Counted from the stretch's first letter, positions 24,938-33,918 are shown. The stretch: DNA of 64,000 bases from Rothia sp035916755 (GCF_035916755.1 NZ_JAYWIX010000002.1:186001-250000), one strand, 5' to 3'. Program-made: numbers and translations. The notes: generated by a model from the letters alone, not told the origin.

Positions 24938-25759
24938 CTAGACTGCAATCGGAGCCTTAATGAGGGGGTGGTGGCGGTAATCTACCAGCTCAAAGTCTTC
25001 AAACTCGTAGTCAAAAATTGAGGGCTTCTTATTCTTAATGCGCAGGCGCGGGTAGGGGTAGGGCTCGCGCGACAGCTGCTCGGTGACCTGCTCGTAGTGG
25101 TTGGAGTAGATGTGGCAGTCACCGCCGGTCCAGACAAACTCACCGGGCACCATACCCACCTCCTCAGCAATCAGCTGGGTCAGCAGGGCATAGGAAGCAA
25201 TGTTGAAGGGCACGCCCAGGAACATGTCGGCAGACCGCTGGTAGAGCTGGCAGGAGAGCTCCTTCTGGCCGTCCTCCCGGGTCTTCACATAGAACTGGAA
25301 GAGGGCATGGCAGGGCGGCAGCGCCATATCGTCCACCTCAGCCGGGTTCCAGGCAGAGACAATATGGCGGCGGGAATCGGGGTTGTTCTTGAGCGAGTCA
25401 AGCACCTTGGCAATCTGGTCGATGGTCTGCCCGTCACCGGCCGGCCAGGAGCGCCACTGCACCCCGTAGACCGGGCCCAGTTCGCCGTCCTCGTCCGCCC
25501 ACTCATCCCAGATAGTTACGCCGCGCTCCTGCAGCCAGCGCACGTTGGACTCCCCGCGCAAGAACCAGAGAAGCTCAATAACCACCGACTTGAAGTGCAC
25601 CTTCTTGGTGGTAATCAGCGGAAAGCTCTCAGATAGGTCAAAGCGCATCTGACGGCCAAAGACGCTTCTGGTGCCGGTGCCGGTGCGGTCGGCTTTCTCG
25701 TCACCGGTCGCCATAATCTCGCGCAGCAGGTCTTCGTAGGGGGTAGGAATAACAGTCAT
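24938..25759 (-). CDS. thyA: Thymidylate synthase
   Basis: A 273-residue ThyA that methylates dUMP to dTMP with methylene-tetrahydrofolate, leaving dihydrofolate for the next gene product. The catalytic Cys lies in ALPPCHALFQFY; RTGTGTRSVFG, the arginines QRSADMFLGVPFN, and GGDCHIYSNH are also present. ATG at 25759 follows AAAGAAG; the frame upstream is an unrelated extension. The gap to the preceding mutT1-like gene is 7 bases and to folA 16 bases, so all are likely cotranscribed. Confidence 0.97.
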   Translation of the reverse strand: MTVIPTPYEDLLREIMATGDEKADRTGTGTRSVFGRQMRFDLSESFPLITTKKVHFKSVVIELLWFLRGESNVRWLQERGVTIWDEWADEDGELGPVYGVQWRSWPAGDGQTIDQIAKVLDSLKNNPDSRRHIVSAWNPAEVDDMALPPCHALFQFYVKTREDGQKELSCQLYQRSADMFLGVPFNIASYALLTQLIAEEVGMVPGEFVWTGGDCHIYSNHYEQVTEQLSREPYPYPRLRIKNKKPSIFDYEFEDFELVDYRHHPLIKAPIAV

Positions 25760-25766
25760 ATCTTCT

Positions 25767-26768
25767 TTAATCGTCAAAAGGCTTAATTTGTTCCAGCGAC
25801 ACCACGGTCTTGGGGTGGGCCACAGACACCTGCAAGACCCACATCTCCCCGGGCTTGAGATAGGGGTCATGCACGGGCAGGTGGGGGCGTAGCTGCTTAT
25901 TCAGGTGCTCACCCAGAACCTCAAGGACGGTAGGCAGCACCGGGCGGTGGGTGCAGAGCATGACCGACTTATCCCGCTTCTCAAAGAGGGACTCGACCAC
26001 CTTACGGGCGTGCTTTGGTGCCCGGGCATGGTGGGCTTCGGTCAGGGCCCGCTTCTCCTTGATGGAAATACCAGAGGCCTTCGAATAGGGGTAGACCGTC
26101 TGCATGCAGCGCACCCAGGGGGAGGAAAGGACGCGTTCGGGCTGCCAGGCCTCCAGCAGGCGTCCTACCGCCAGGGCCTGGCGCTTGCCGGTAGCCGCAA
26201 GTGAGCGCTCGCCTTCGGCCCCGGCCCAGCTGGCGCGCGGTTTGGCCTTGGCATGGCGGACGATAATCACCGGGCGGGTGCGCAGGTTCTGGGTGTGCTC
26301 TAGGGCCAGGAGGGCGTCGAGGGGCTCTTTGTCGGTCGCATTGGTGAGCATGGTGCGGGCCTGTTTGGGGGTGACCCAGCGTAGCTCGTCCACTTCGCCC
26401 TCGTCGGCAACGGCTTTTTGACCGGCGGGTGCTTCGGCAGCCCAGTAGTAGACCTCCTTGGGCTTGCTCTTGACCTCGTAGGCGGTCACCGCCAGAGGGG
26501 CACCGAGGGTTACGTGCAGCCCCACCTCTTCACGGATTTCCCGGACGGCGGTTTCCGGCAGGGTTTCGCCGGGGTCCTGCTTGCCCTTGGGCCAGGACCA
26601 ATCATCGTAGCGGGGGCGATGAATAATCAGGACCTGCACCTGGTCGTGGTGCCAGCGCCAGATGATGGCGCCTGCTGCGTTGATAGCTGCCCGGTTGTGG
26701 GGGCCCCGGCTGAGCGAGAGCGCTCCGTCGTGGGTGTGGGCTGCGTAGAAGGTCTCGGTGTGCGGCAT
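25767..26768 (-). CDS. mutT1: Nudix hydrolase fused to histidine phosphatase (MutT1-like)
   Basis: A 333-residue two-domain protein. The N-terminal half holds a perfect Nudix box (GX5EX7REUXEEXGU, about residues 62-84); the C-terminal half is a histidine phosphatase with IVRHAKAKP (about 168-176) and a second His in MLCTHRPVLP. Mycobacterial MutT1 sanitises 8-oxo-GTP/dGTP and splits diadenosine polyphosphates. The gene follows ppk in both lineages, which supports the name. It leads the thyA-folA-asd cluster. Confidence 0.9.
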   Translation of the reverse strand: MPHTETFYAAHTHDGALSLSRGPHNRAAINAAGAIIWRWHHDQVQVLIIHRPRYDDWSWPKGKQDPGETLPETAVREIREEVGLHVTLGAPLAVTAYEVKSKPKEVYYWAAEAPAGQKAVADEGEVDELRWVTPKQARTMLTNATDKEPLDALLALEHTQNLRTRPVIIVRHAKAKPRASWAGAEGERSLAATGKRQALAVGRLLEAWQPERVLSSPWVRCMQTVYPYSKASGISIKEKRALTEAHHARAPKHARKVVESLFEKRDKSVMLCTHRPVLPTVLEVLGEHLNKQLRPHLPVHDPYLKPGEMWVLQVSVAHPKTVVSLEQIKPFDD

Positions 26769-26801
26769 GTGGGAAGCTCCGTGGGGGTGGGGCGGGCATT
26801 C

Positions 26802-26844
26802 AGAATGTCCTTGAGTTAACCGAATGTTAACCCAAGGACATTCT
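26802..26844. repeat. 43-base near-perfect hairpin between ppk and mutT1
   Basis: Arms of 19 bases (AGAATGTCCTTGGGTTAAC on the minus strand) pair with one G-U and a five-base loop. No U-tract follows, so it is not a classical terminator; it may stabilise the ppk 3' end. Read on the plus strand it contains two GTTAACC units spaced 11 bases apart. Confidence 0.7.
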
Positions 26845-26894
26845 AAGCCCCTTAGCTGTGAGCGGTGGATAAGGCGCGGACGCCTGTGCCCGAC

Positions 26895-29123
26895 TTAGGC
26901 TCGCTTGTTGCGCTTTTGGTCGCGGCTGGCCAGGTAGTATGCCTGCACGTCGCGCAGGGGTGAGCCGTCGACTGCCAGGTGGTGGCGCTCCCAGGTGCCG
27001 TCAGACCCCAGGTGCCAGTTGCTGGTTTTTTCTGAGAGGTAGTTGTCGAACATCTCCAGCAGGTACTTGATATGGGCTTCTGCCTTCACATGTACCAGAG
27101 CCTCAACGCGGCGGTCGAGGTTGCGGTGCATCATGTCTGCTGAACCGATGTAGACCTTGGGGTTGCCGGCGTTTTCGAAGGTGAAGACGCGGGAATGTTC
27201 GAGGAAGCGGCCCAGGATTGAGCGCACCTTGATGTTCTCCGATAGGCCGGGCACGCCGGGGCGCAGGGCACAGATACCGCGAACGACCACGTTGACCTCA
27301 ACTCCTGCCTGGGAGGCCCGGTAGAGGGAGTCGATGATGGCCTCATCGACCATGGAGTTGCACTTAATCTGAATCTTGGCGGCGTGGCCAGCGCGCTTGT
27401 GCTCGATTTCCTTGTTGATGTTGTCAATCAGGCCTGAGCGCAGGGAGCGGGGGGCAACCAGTAGCTGCTTGTAGGTGGTCTTGGGGGCGTAGCCGGAGAG
27501 CTGGTTGAAGAGACGGGAGACGTCCTCACCGATTTGCGGGTCGCAGGTAATCAGGCCCAGATCCTCGTAGAAGCGGGCGGTGGAGGGGTGGTAGTTACCG
27601 GTGCCGATGTGGCAGTAGCGGCGCAGCCCGTCCGCCTCTTTACGCACGACTAGGGAGAGCTTGCAGTGGGTTTTCAGGCCCACAATGCCGTAGACCACGT
27701 GCACGCCGGCACGTTCGAGCTTACGGGCCCAGTTGATGTTGGCGGCCTCGTCGAAACGGGCCTTAATCTCAACCAGGGCCAGCACCTGCTTACCGGCTTC
27801 TGCTGCCTCGATGAGGGCATCCACGATGGGGGAGTCGCCCGAGGTGCGGTAGAGGGTCTGCTTAATAGCCAGGACGGCGGGGTCGGCAGCTGCCTGCTCC
27901 AGGAAGGCCTGCACGCTGGTGGCGAAGGAGTCGTAGGGATGGTGCAGGAGTACGTCGTGGTCGCGGGTGGCGGTGAAGACGTCGGCCGCCTTGGAGGTCT
28001 CGTTGGCGTTGAGCCAGCGGGAGGTGTGGGCGATGTGCTTGGGGTAGTGCAGGGCCGGACGGTTGGTCTTGGCGATATCGGACAGACCGCGCAGGTCTAG
28101 GGGTGCGGGGAGCTTGTAGACCTCGTGCTCGTCGATGCGCAGCTCTGAAACGAGCAGGTCAAGGATGGTGGGGTTGATGGTGTCTTCAACTTCCAGGCGT
28201 ACCGGGGGGCCGAAACGGCGGCGCAGTAGCTCGGTTTCGAGGGCCTTGAGCAGGTTCTCGGCGTCGTCCTCTTCAACTTCTAGGTCTTCGTTGCGGGTGA
28301 CACGGAAGGCGTGGTGTTCAACGACCTCCATGCCGGGGAAGAGCATATCGAGGTGCTCGGCAATGATGACCTCAAGGGGGATGAAGCGGACCTCGCCGGA
28401 GGACGATTTAACCGAGCGGGCCCCGTCCACGGCAACCATGCGTTCGATGGTCTCAGGCATCTTCAGGCGGGCAAAGAGCTCCTTGCCTGTCTGGGGGTTG
28501 CGGACGATGACGGCCAGGTTCAGCGACAGGCCCGAAATGTAGGGGAAGGGGTGGGCAGGGTCCACCGCTAGCGGGGTAAGCACGGGGAAGAGCTCGGCGC
28601 GGAAGAAGCGGGAGAGGCGCTCTTGCTCGGTCTCTGAAAGGTCAGCCCAGCCCACGATACGGATGTTCTCTTTTTCAAGCTCGGGGTAGACCTGCTCGTG
28701 GAAGACTTTCGCCTGGCGCTCCTGCAGGGCGTGGGCTGCCTCAGAAATTTCTTCCATCTGCTCTTCGGGTGAGAGACCCGCGGCGGAGGGCACGGCGATG
28801 CCGGTAGCGATACGGCGCTTGAGGCCAGCTACACGCACCATGAAGAACTCGTCCAGGTTGCTGGTGACGATGGAGAGGAAGTTGAGGCGCTCTAACAGGT
28901 AGAGGTTGGGGTCTTCGGCTAGTTCGAGCACGCGGGTGTTGAACTCGAGCCAGCTGATTTCTCGGTCAAGGAAGCGGTCGCTACCGAAGTCGCCTTCGAG
29001 GTTGGGCTGCTTAATTTTTTCACCCACGTCGATGCGGTCTACGCGGGTTTCGGCGCGTTCGAGCTTGCTGATATCGCCGTTGATATGGGGGTGGGCCGGG
29101 GCTTCTACCGGTGTGGTGGTCAT
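26895..29123 (-). CDS. ppk: Polyphosphate kinase 1
   Basis: A 742-residue PPK1 that reversibly builds inorganic polyphosphate from ATP. The N-terminal domain begins FLDREISWLEFNTRVLELA. The phosphorylated histidine is in RRYCHIGTGNYHP and a second conserved His in the C-terminal phospholipase-D-like domain. The length is normal. Start ATG has AAAGG seven bases upstream. It is followed by the mutT1-type gene, as in mycobacteria, and preceded by mshD on the same strand with a 34-base gap. Confidence 0.97.
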   Translation of the reverse strand: MTTTPVEAPAHPHINGDISKLERAETRVDRIDVGEKIKQPNLEGDFGSDRFLDREISWLEFNTRVLELAEDPNLYLLERLNFLSIVTSNLDEFFMVRVAGLKRRIATGIAVPSAAGLSPEEQMEEISEAAHALQERQAKVFHEQVYPELEKENIRIVGWADLSETEQERLSRFFRAELFPVLTPLAVDPAHPFPYISGLSLNLAVIVRNPQTGKELFARLKMPETIERMVAVDGARSVKSSSGEVRFIPLEVIIAEHLDMLFPGMEVVEHHAFRVTRNEDLEVEEDDAENLLKALETELLRRRFGPPVRLEVEDTINPTILDLLVSELRIDEHEVYKLPAPLDLRGLSDIAKTNRPALHYPKHIAHTSRWLNANETSKAADVFTATRDHDVLLHHPYDSFATSVQAFLEQAAADPAVLAIKQTLYRTSGDSPIVDALIEAAEAGKQVLALVEIKARFDEAANINWARKLERAGVHVVYGIVGLKTHCKLSLVVRKEADGLRRYCHIGTGNYHPSTARFYEDLGLITCDPQIGEDVSRLFNQLSGYAPKTTYKQLLVAPRSLRSGLIDNINKEIEHKRAGHAAKIQIKCNSMVDEAIIDSLYRASQAGVEVNVVVRGICALRPGVPGLSENIKVRSILGRFLEHSRVFTFENAGNPKVYIGSADMMHRNLDRRVEALVHVKAEAHIKYLLEMFDNYLSEKTSNWHLGSDGTWERHHLAVDGSPLRDVQAYYLASRDQKRNKRA

Positions 29124-29157
29124 GGGGTGCCTTTCAGTGCGGTGGGCGGGGTAAAGC

Positions 29158-30144
29158 TTAGGGGTGGGCGGGTGCGTACTGTCGGTCGACGGTGAGGGGG
29201 GTAAAGCCGAGGGAGCGGTAGAGAGCTACAGCGGCGGTGTTATCAGCATCAACATAGAGGACGATGCGGTCAAGGGGAGCACCGGACTCGTCGGTAGCCT
29301 CGGCCAGGTAGGCCATACCGGCTAGGGTGAGGGCCTTGCCCAGCCCTCGGCCCTGCCAGGTGGGGGCGATGCCTACCGCATAGACTTCCCCTTCGGGTTG
29401 CTCGCCCTGGCCGGTGGGAATCTTGGTCCAGTGGAAGCCCGCTAGGTGGCCGTCCTTTTCTAGCGCGAGGAAGAAGCCCTCGGGGCGGAACCAGTCAGCA
29501 TCGGTGCGGGCTGCCAAATCTTCTAGGGTGAGCCGGCCCTGCTCGGGGTGGTGGGCAAAGGCCTGCGCATTGACCTGCACCCAGGCCTCAGCCTGCTCTG
29601 GGGCGTAGGTAGTCAGGGAAAGGTCGGCGGGGAGAGGACGAGCCTGGGCAGCGGCGCGGACGCCCGCCCGCCCCTCGTCGGTCAGGGCCAGACCCAGCTT
29701 GTAGAGTTCACGGGTAGGGCGCCAGCCCAGCTTATTGGCCAGGTGGGTTGCAGCCTGCAGGGCAGGGCTAGACGTATCAGAACCACCGTGGACCCAGGCC
29801 CTAAGAGGCGCATCGCCGGCAGCCTCAACAGCGGTGTTAAGCAGGGCTGAACCTATACCCCGATTGCGGGCATCAGGGGCAACCGCAGCCTCTAAAACCC
29901 AGGTACTACCCTCGCGCACCAGCGCGGCATAACCTACCGCCTGGCCACCCTGCTGGGCCTCAAAAAGCCGCACACCGGCGTCTGCCCCCGCGGCTGCCTT
30001 GCGCAGCTCAACAAAGGTCTGTTCAGAAAAGGGGGCCGCGCCGTCCTGCCGCCGGGCCATCTCAGCTAACCGCTCAAAATCAGCTAGCACCGCACCCGAA
30101 ACTTTGGGTGAAACAATTTCATAGACCACACGCGCCTCCTGCAT
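29158..30144 (-). CDS. mshD: Mycothiol acetyltransferase
   Basis: A 328-residue protein with two tandem GNAT domains. The N-terminal acetyl-CoA motif is VAPDARNRGIGSALL and the C-terminal one VGIAPTWQGRGLGKALT. MshD acetylates Cys-GlcN-Ins in the last step of mycothiol synthesis, the main thiol of Actinobacteria. The adjacent glnR gene repeats the mycobacterial order (glnR-mshD). ATG 30144 is chosen for GGAGGA nine bases upstream; a TTG six codons earlier lies inside that site. Confidence 0.93.
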   Translation of the reverse strand: MQEARVVYEIVSPKVSGAVLADFERLAEMARRQDGAAPFSEQTFVELRKAAAGADAGVRLFEAQQGGQAVGYAALVREGSTWVLEAAVAPDARNRGIGSALLNTAVEAAGDAPLRAWVHGGSDTSSPALQAATHLANKLGWRPTRELYKLGLALTDEGRAGVRAAAQARPLPADLSLTTYAPEQAEAWVQVNAQAFAHHPEQGRLTLEDLAARTDADWFRPEGFFLALEKDGHLAGFHWTKIPTGQGEQPEGEVYAVGIAPTWQGRGLGKALTLAGMAYLAEATDESGAPLDRIVLYVDADNTAAVALYRSLGFTPLTVDRQYAPAHP

Positions 30145-30164
30145 AAACTTTAGTTCCTCCAAGC

Positions 30165-30857
30165 CTACCGAGAATCTGACCGCGCAGAGCTGAAGCTGTA
30201 GCCCACGTTGCGGACGGTCGTAATCAACTGCTCATGGTCGGGGCCCAGCTTTGAGCGCAGGCGGCGAATATGCACATCAACCGTGCGCGTACCACCGTAG
30301 TAGTCATAACCCCACACCTCAGAGAGAAGCTGGGCACGCGTAAAAACCCGGCCCGGGTGCTGCACCAAAAACTTCAGCAACTCAAACTCTTTATAGGTCA
30401 GGTTCAGAGGTGACCCCTGCAAACGGGCCGAATACGAGGCCTCATCGACCGTAACGCCCCCGACCCGAATAATCGTGCTCTCAGGCTCAGACCCCTCAGC
30501 AGTATGCGAGGTCAAAAGACGCAGACGAGCCTCGATCTCGGCCGGGCCCACCGACTCCAGCACAATATCGTCCACCATCCAGCGGGGGGCCACCGCAGCC
30601 ATACCGCCCTCGGTGAGCACCATCAACAGCGGTGTAGCAAAACCAGACCCCTTCAAGAGCTGGGCACAGTTACGGGCCGCAACCAACTGCTCACGGGCAT
30701 CCACCAAGACTACATCGGGCCCAGCAGCCTGAACCATGGACGGCGCAGCACCCAGAGGAAGAATAGATATCTGATGAGCCAATAAACCCAGCGACTGAGT
30801 GACGTCGGCGCCGTCAGTCGCAGAATCACTCAATACGACAATATGCAGCACGCTCAT
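30165..30857 (-). CDS. glnR: GlnR-type orphan response regulator
   Basis: A 230-residue OmpR-family regulator. The receiver part (1-115) is atypical, with QISILPLGAAPSMVQAAGPDVVLVDARE, as in GlnR proteins, which work without a kinase. The C-terminal winged helix includes LNLTYKEFELLKFLVQHPGRVFTR and GGTRTVDVHIRRLRSKLG. GlnR controls nitrogen assimilation genes (glnA, amtB, and nitrate/nitrite genes in some species); narG in this window could be a target, which is inference. ATG at 30857 follows GGGAG. It precedes mshD by 20 bases. Confidence 0.92.
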   Translation of the reverse strand: MSVLHIVVLSDSATDGADVTQSLGLLAHQISILPLGAAPSMVQAAGPDVVLVDAREQLVAARNCAQLLKGSGFATPLLMVLTEGGMAAVAPRWMVDDIVLESVGPAEIEARLRLLTSHTAEGSEPESTIIRVGGVTVDEASYSARLQGSPLNLTYKEFELLKFLVQHPGRVFTRAQLLSEVWGYDYYGGTRTVDVHIRRLRSKLGPDHEQLITTVRNVGYSFSSARSDSR

Positions 30858-30999
30858 ACACTCCCTTGAACAGGTCAACTCACGCACCAGTATAAAACGC
30901 AGGCTACAGACGTTGATAAACAGGTTCGTAATACGGGAAGATAAGAAGGACGCCGGCACCCACACCCGGTACACCACACAGTAAGATGAAACGCCCCCC

Positions 31000-31752
31000 G
31001 TGACTACTAAAGAGCCTACCCATACCCGCGCCATTCGCACCTTCGTACCCGAACTCACCAAACTACGGCGAGCCCGCCAAAAAACCGTCTACGAGGGGCC
31101 CATCGGCCGCATTGGGGCAACCCGCCGCTCCCGCTACACCCTGGTCGCTATATCAGCCCTCGTCATGCTGGCTGTCCTGGTCGTTGCGGCAGCGGTATCT
31201 CCTGACCTCGCAGCACTCACCGGGCTGGGCGCCGTCCTTCTCATCGCAGGCGGCTGGCCCGCCGCAACAGGTATTGCTGAGCTTCGCGGGCGCCGCCGCA
31301 TCACCTCCCACTCCGTCATCGTTCTGCTCTCCGGCGTTGCCTCCCTGCTCTATTCCTGGCTCAACCCTGGCGACTCACCCCTGGCCTTCCTGCCCGCTAT
31401 CGCTGCGGTGGGTGTGGTTGCTAGTTTTATGGCAGAACTAGCCCGCGGTGAAGGCGCTGTTGGGCGACTTGAATCGGTCATCAGCTGTGTCTCGGGTGTG
31501 CTGGCTTCGGTTTCGGTTGCAGGCTGGGTGGGTCTAGCCATCTTGGTCAGGGACGTTGAAACCGCCTACCCCGTCCTCACTATCGGCCTGGGCGTGGGGC
31601 TGCTCCTGGGGCTCATCGGTATTCGCGTCGTCTCAGCCGGCCCCAAAGAAGGCCCCCGCCGCGGCGCCGTCACCCTGGGCGTAACACCCGTAGCATTTAT
31701 CGGCGTCATCGCCTACGTGTGTGCGACTTTCCTCACGCGCGTGGTAGGGTAG
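31000..31752 (+). CDS. Conserved polytopic membrane protein
   Basis: A 250-residue integral membrane protein with six or seven TM segments beginning near residue 46, after a basic cytosolic N-terminus. I do not recognise the family. GTG at 31000 is the first start of the open frame; no clear ribosome-binding site precedes it, and TAAGAT lies 12 bases before. It is divergent from glnR. Its stop is four bases before the start of a 37-residue membrane protein, so the two are probably translated together. Confidence 0.72.
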   Translation: MTTKEPTHTRAIRTFVPELTKLRRARQKTVYEGPIGRIGATRRSRYTLVAISALVMLAVLVVAAAVSPDLAALTGLGAVLLIAGGWPAATGIAELRGRRRITSHSVIVLLSGVASLLYSWLNPGDSPLAFLPAIAAVGVVASFMAELARGEGAVGRLESVISCVSGVLASVSVAGWVGLAILVRDVETAYPVLTIGLGVGLLLGLIGIRVVSAGPKEGPRRGAVTLGVTPVAFIGVIAYVCATFLTRVVG

Positions 31753-31756
31753 CGGT

Positions 31757-31870
31757 ATGAGTATTCTTGCACTTGAAATTTTCTTCCTCGTCCTTTTGGG
31801 CCTGGCAGGTCTGGCTATCTTCACCTGCATCGGTTTCGTACTCACCGGCCTCTTCCGCGGTCAGAAGTAA
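31757..31870 (+). CDS. Small single-span membrane protein, 37 residues
   Basis: The short frame codes one TM segment (MSILALEIFFLVLLGLAGLA start) ending in a basic tail LFRGQK. ATG follows the preceding stop by four bases, with GGTAGGG overlapping that stop as a possible ribosome-binding site. Codon use fits the genome, and a terminator follows directly after the stop. Such short single-span proteins usually assist a larger membrane protein; the upstream neighbour is the obvious candidate. Confidence 0.65.
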   Translation: MSILALEIFFLVLLGLAGLAIFTCIGFVLTGLFRGQK

Positions 31871-31891
31871 GCAACCCACAGGCTTATCAAC

Positions 31892-31930
31892 ACCGGCCCC
31901 GCGCACTGTTGCGTGAGGGCCGGTTTTCTT
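31892..31930 (+). terminator. Intrinsic terminator
   Basis: ACCGGCCC and an inner CGCGCA pair with TGCGTG and GGGCCGGT, followed by TTTCTTT. Confidence 0.85.
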
Positions 31931-31974
31931 TATGCCCTAAGACCCATCAACAAGAGGTGAAAAGAAAGCGGGCC

Positions 31975-32074
31975 GCAGGGGCGCCCCTCTGACGACTAAC
32001 CTTCTTGCTGATTCGCTGACGCGAATGAGCAATTCATGCCAGCCCCAGCCAGTCGTCTGCCGGGGCGCCCCTGC
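31975..32074. repeat. Dispersed ~100-bp palindromic repeat, copy 1
   Basis: Outer arms GCAGGGGCGCCCC pair with each other. The 63-base core (31993-32055), beginning CGACTAACCTTCTTGCTG and ending CAGCCCCAGCCAGTCG, recurs in reverse orientation at 36485-36547 with six differences. It lies just before a nitrobindin-like gene, whose -10 starts 21 bases later. Confidence 0.85.
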
Positions 32075-32094
32075 CGCCCGCACATCTCCCGCAC

Positions 32095-32100
32095 TACACT
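32095..32100 (+). promoter_or_regulatory. -10 hexamer, probable leaderless promoter
   Basis: TACACT, seven bases, then ATG at 32108; no Shine-Dalgarno. Confidence 0.45.
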
Positions 32101-32107
32101 GGTGTGT

Positions 32108-32773
32108 ATGGCTATTGAAATTCCCACCAACCTTACCCCCGAACTCGTGCCCTTCTCCTGGCTGCTGGGCACCTGGGAGGGCACTGGCTCCCTCTGGTAC
32201 GAGGGCTCAGAATCAACTCCCTTCGGGCAGATTATTACCTTTAGCCAGGACGGTCTGCCCTTTATCGAATACCGCGCCGAGAGCTTCCTGCTCGATGACC
32301 AGGGCCAGAAGCTGCGCACCATTACCGTTGAGGCCGGCTTTTGGCAGATTGACCGCCCCCAGGTAGACGGCGACGTCGGCCCCGGCCTGGTGCCTGCCGA
32401 TGTGGTCCCCGTGCACCAGGACGCTGAGTCCGTTGAGTCCCTGCGCAACGAGGACGGCGGCTTCAACCTGCTCGCCACCATCGCCCACCCCGGCGGCCTG
32501 ACCGAAAACTATGTGGGCATGATTAAGGGCCCGGTTGTACGTATGCAGACCGGCAACATGCTCAAGGACGACATCACCAAGGACTACGCCGGTTCTGTAC
32601 GCCTCTGGGGCCTGGTTAACGGCAACCTCATGTGGGACTGGGAAACCGCGAACCCCGAAACCCGCAAGCTTGAGAAGCACGCTTCGGCTGAGCTGCGTAA
32701 GACCTCGTCCATGACCGGCGAAGACTTGGGCGCCACCATGTTCGGCGGCGAAAACCTTGCAGGTGACCAGTAG
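32108..32773 (+). CDS. Nitrobindin-like FABP-family protein
   Basis: A 221-residue beta-barrel protein of the heme-binding-like domain family (DUF1794/THAP4 C-terminal-like). The signature LLGTWEGTGSLWYEG lies near residues 17-31. Nitrobindins bind ferric heme and react with nitric oxide or peroxynitrite; the heme-ligand histidine should be in the last strands (LEKHASAELRK). An insertion of about 30 residues (ADVVPVHQDAESVESL) is longer than in short members. The protein is cytosolic. Its stop codon overlaps the next gene's GTG (TAGTG), so ygfZ is coupled to it. Confidence 0.86.
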   Translation: MAIEIPTNLTPELVPFSWLLGTWEGTGSLWYEGSESTPFGQIITFSQDGLPFIEYRAESFLLDDQGQKLRTITVEAGFWQIDRPQVDGDVGPGLVPADVVPVHQDAESVESLRNEDGGFNLLATIAHPGGLTENYVGMIKGPVVRMQTGNMLKDDITKDYAGSVRLWGLVNGNLMWDWETANPETRKLEKHASAELRKTSSMTGEDLGATMFGGENLAGDQ

Positions 32774-33918
32774 TGACTGCCTACCGTAGCCCCCTGCTGT
32801 CTCGCCCGGGTGCTTTTGCGGCGTCGGGGGCGGACGCCGGGGTCGCTGCCCACTACGGCGACCCGGTTGCTGAGCAGCGATCCCTGGCCCGCCGTACCCG
32901 GCTCACCCTGGTTGACCACTCCAACCTGGGCGTGGTGACGGTTGCGGGCGAGGACCGCCTGAGTTGGCTGACCACCCTCTCAAGCCAGGTCCTAGCCGGG
33001 CTGGGGGAGGGCGGTTCCACCGAGCTTCTTCTACTGACCCCGCAGGGCCGTATCGAGTTTTCCGCCTTTGCTGTTGAGAAGGACGGCACGGTCTGGCTGA
33101 TCACCGAACGGGATCAGGCTGCGCCCCTGACCGACTATCTGAACCGCATGAAGTTCATGTTGCGCGTTGAGATTACCGACCGCACCGAAACCCACGCGGT
33201 GCTGGGTTCCACCCTTGACCCGCGCGAGGTCGAGGGGGCGGACGCCGTGCTGGCAGGCGGTATCGTCTGGGCTGACCCCTGGGGCGCCGGTATTGCCCCC
33301 GGGGGCTACACCTACGCGTCCGCCGGGGAAGACGAACACCCGGCGTCCACCTACCGCCGCTACCTGACCATCGTGCCCGCCCACCGCCTGCTCGATGCGG
33401 TAGAGGGGGCTCAGCTGGCCGGGGTTTGGGCTGCTGAGGCCCTGCGCGTTGAGGCCTGGCGGCCGCGCGTGGGCGTGGACTCTGATGAGAAGACTATCCC
33501 CCACGAGCTCGATCTGCTCCGCACCGCCGTGCACCTGGAGAAGGGCTGCTACAAGGGCCAGGAGACCGTGGCCCGTGTGCACAACCTGGGGCACCCGCCC
33601 CGCCGCCTGACTTTCCTTGATTTGGACGGCTCCGAGCACACCCTGCCCGCTGCCGGTTCTGCCGTGATGAACGGCGAGAAGAAGGTGGGCACCGTGACCT
33701 CGGTGGCCCTGCACCATGAGGCTGGGCCTATCGCCCTGGCCGTCCTGAAGCGCTCGGTTGACCCCACCATCACCCTGCGCGTGGTGGACGGGGGAGATAC
33801 GGACGCCGACGGTAACCCCGCAACCAGCCAGTATGCTGCCGCCCAGACCGTCATTGTCGTTCCGGACGCCGGCCAGGTGGCAGGACGCCGCAGTATGGGA
33901 GACTTCTTCCGTGGCTAA
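32773..33918 (+). CDS. ygfZ: YgfZ/GcvT-like folate-binding protein
   Basis: A 381-residue protein of the YgfZ family, tetrahydrofolate-dependent factors for maintenance of Fe-S enzymes. The family signature K-G-C-Y-K-G-Q-E is present (HLEKGCYKGQETVARVHNLG), with its conserved cysteine. The fold resembles GcvT. GTG overlaps the preceding stop by one base. A 34-residue C-terminal extension (VVDGGDTDADGNPATS region) is less conserved. After it the base composition changes sharply to AT-rich. Confidence 0.92.
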   Translation: MTAYRSPLLSRPGAFAASGADAGVAAHYGDPVAEQRSLARRTRLTLVDHSNLGVVTVAGEDRLSWLTTLSSQVLAGLGEGGSTELLLLTPQGRIEFSAFAVEKDGTVWLITERDQAAPLTDYLNRMKFMLRVEITDRTETHAVLGSTLDPREVEGADAVLAGGIVWADPWGAGIAPGGYTYASAGEDEHPASTYRRYLTIVPAHRLLDAVEGAQLAGVWAAEALRVEAWRPRVGVDSDEKTIPHELDLLRTAVHLEKGCYKGQETVARVHNLGHPPRRLTFLDLDGSEHTLPAAGSAVMNGEKKVGTVTSVALHHEAGPIALAVLKRSVDPTITLRVVDGGDTDADGNPATSQYAAAQTVIVVPDAGQVAGRRSMGDFFRG

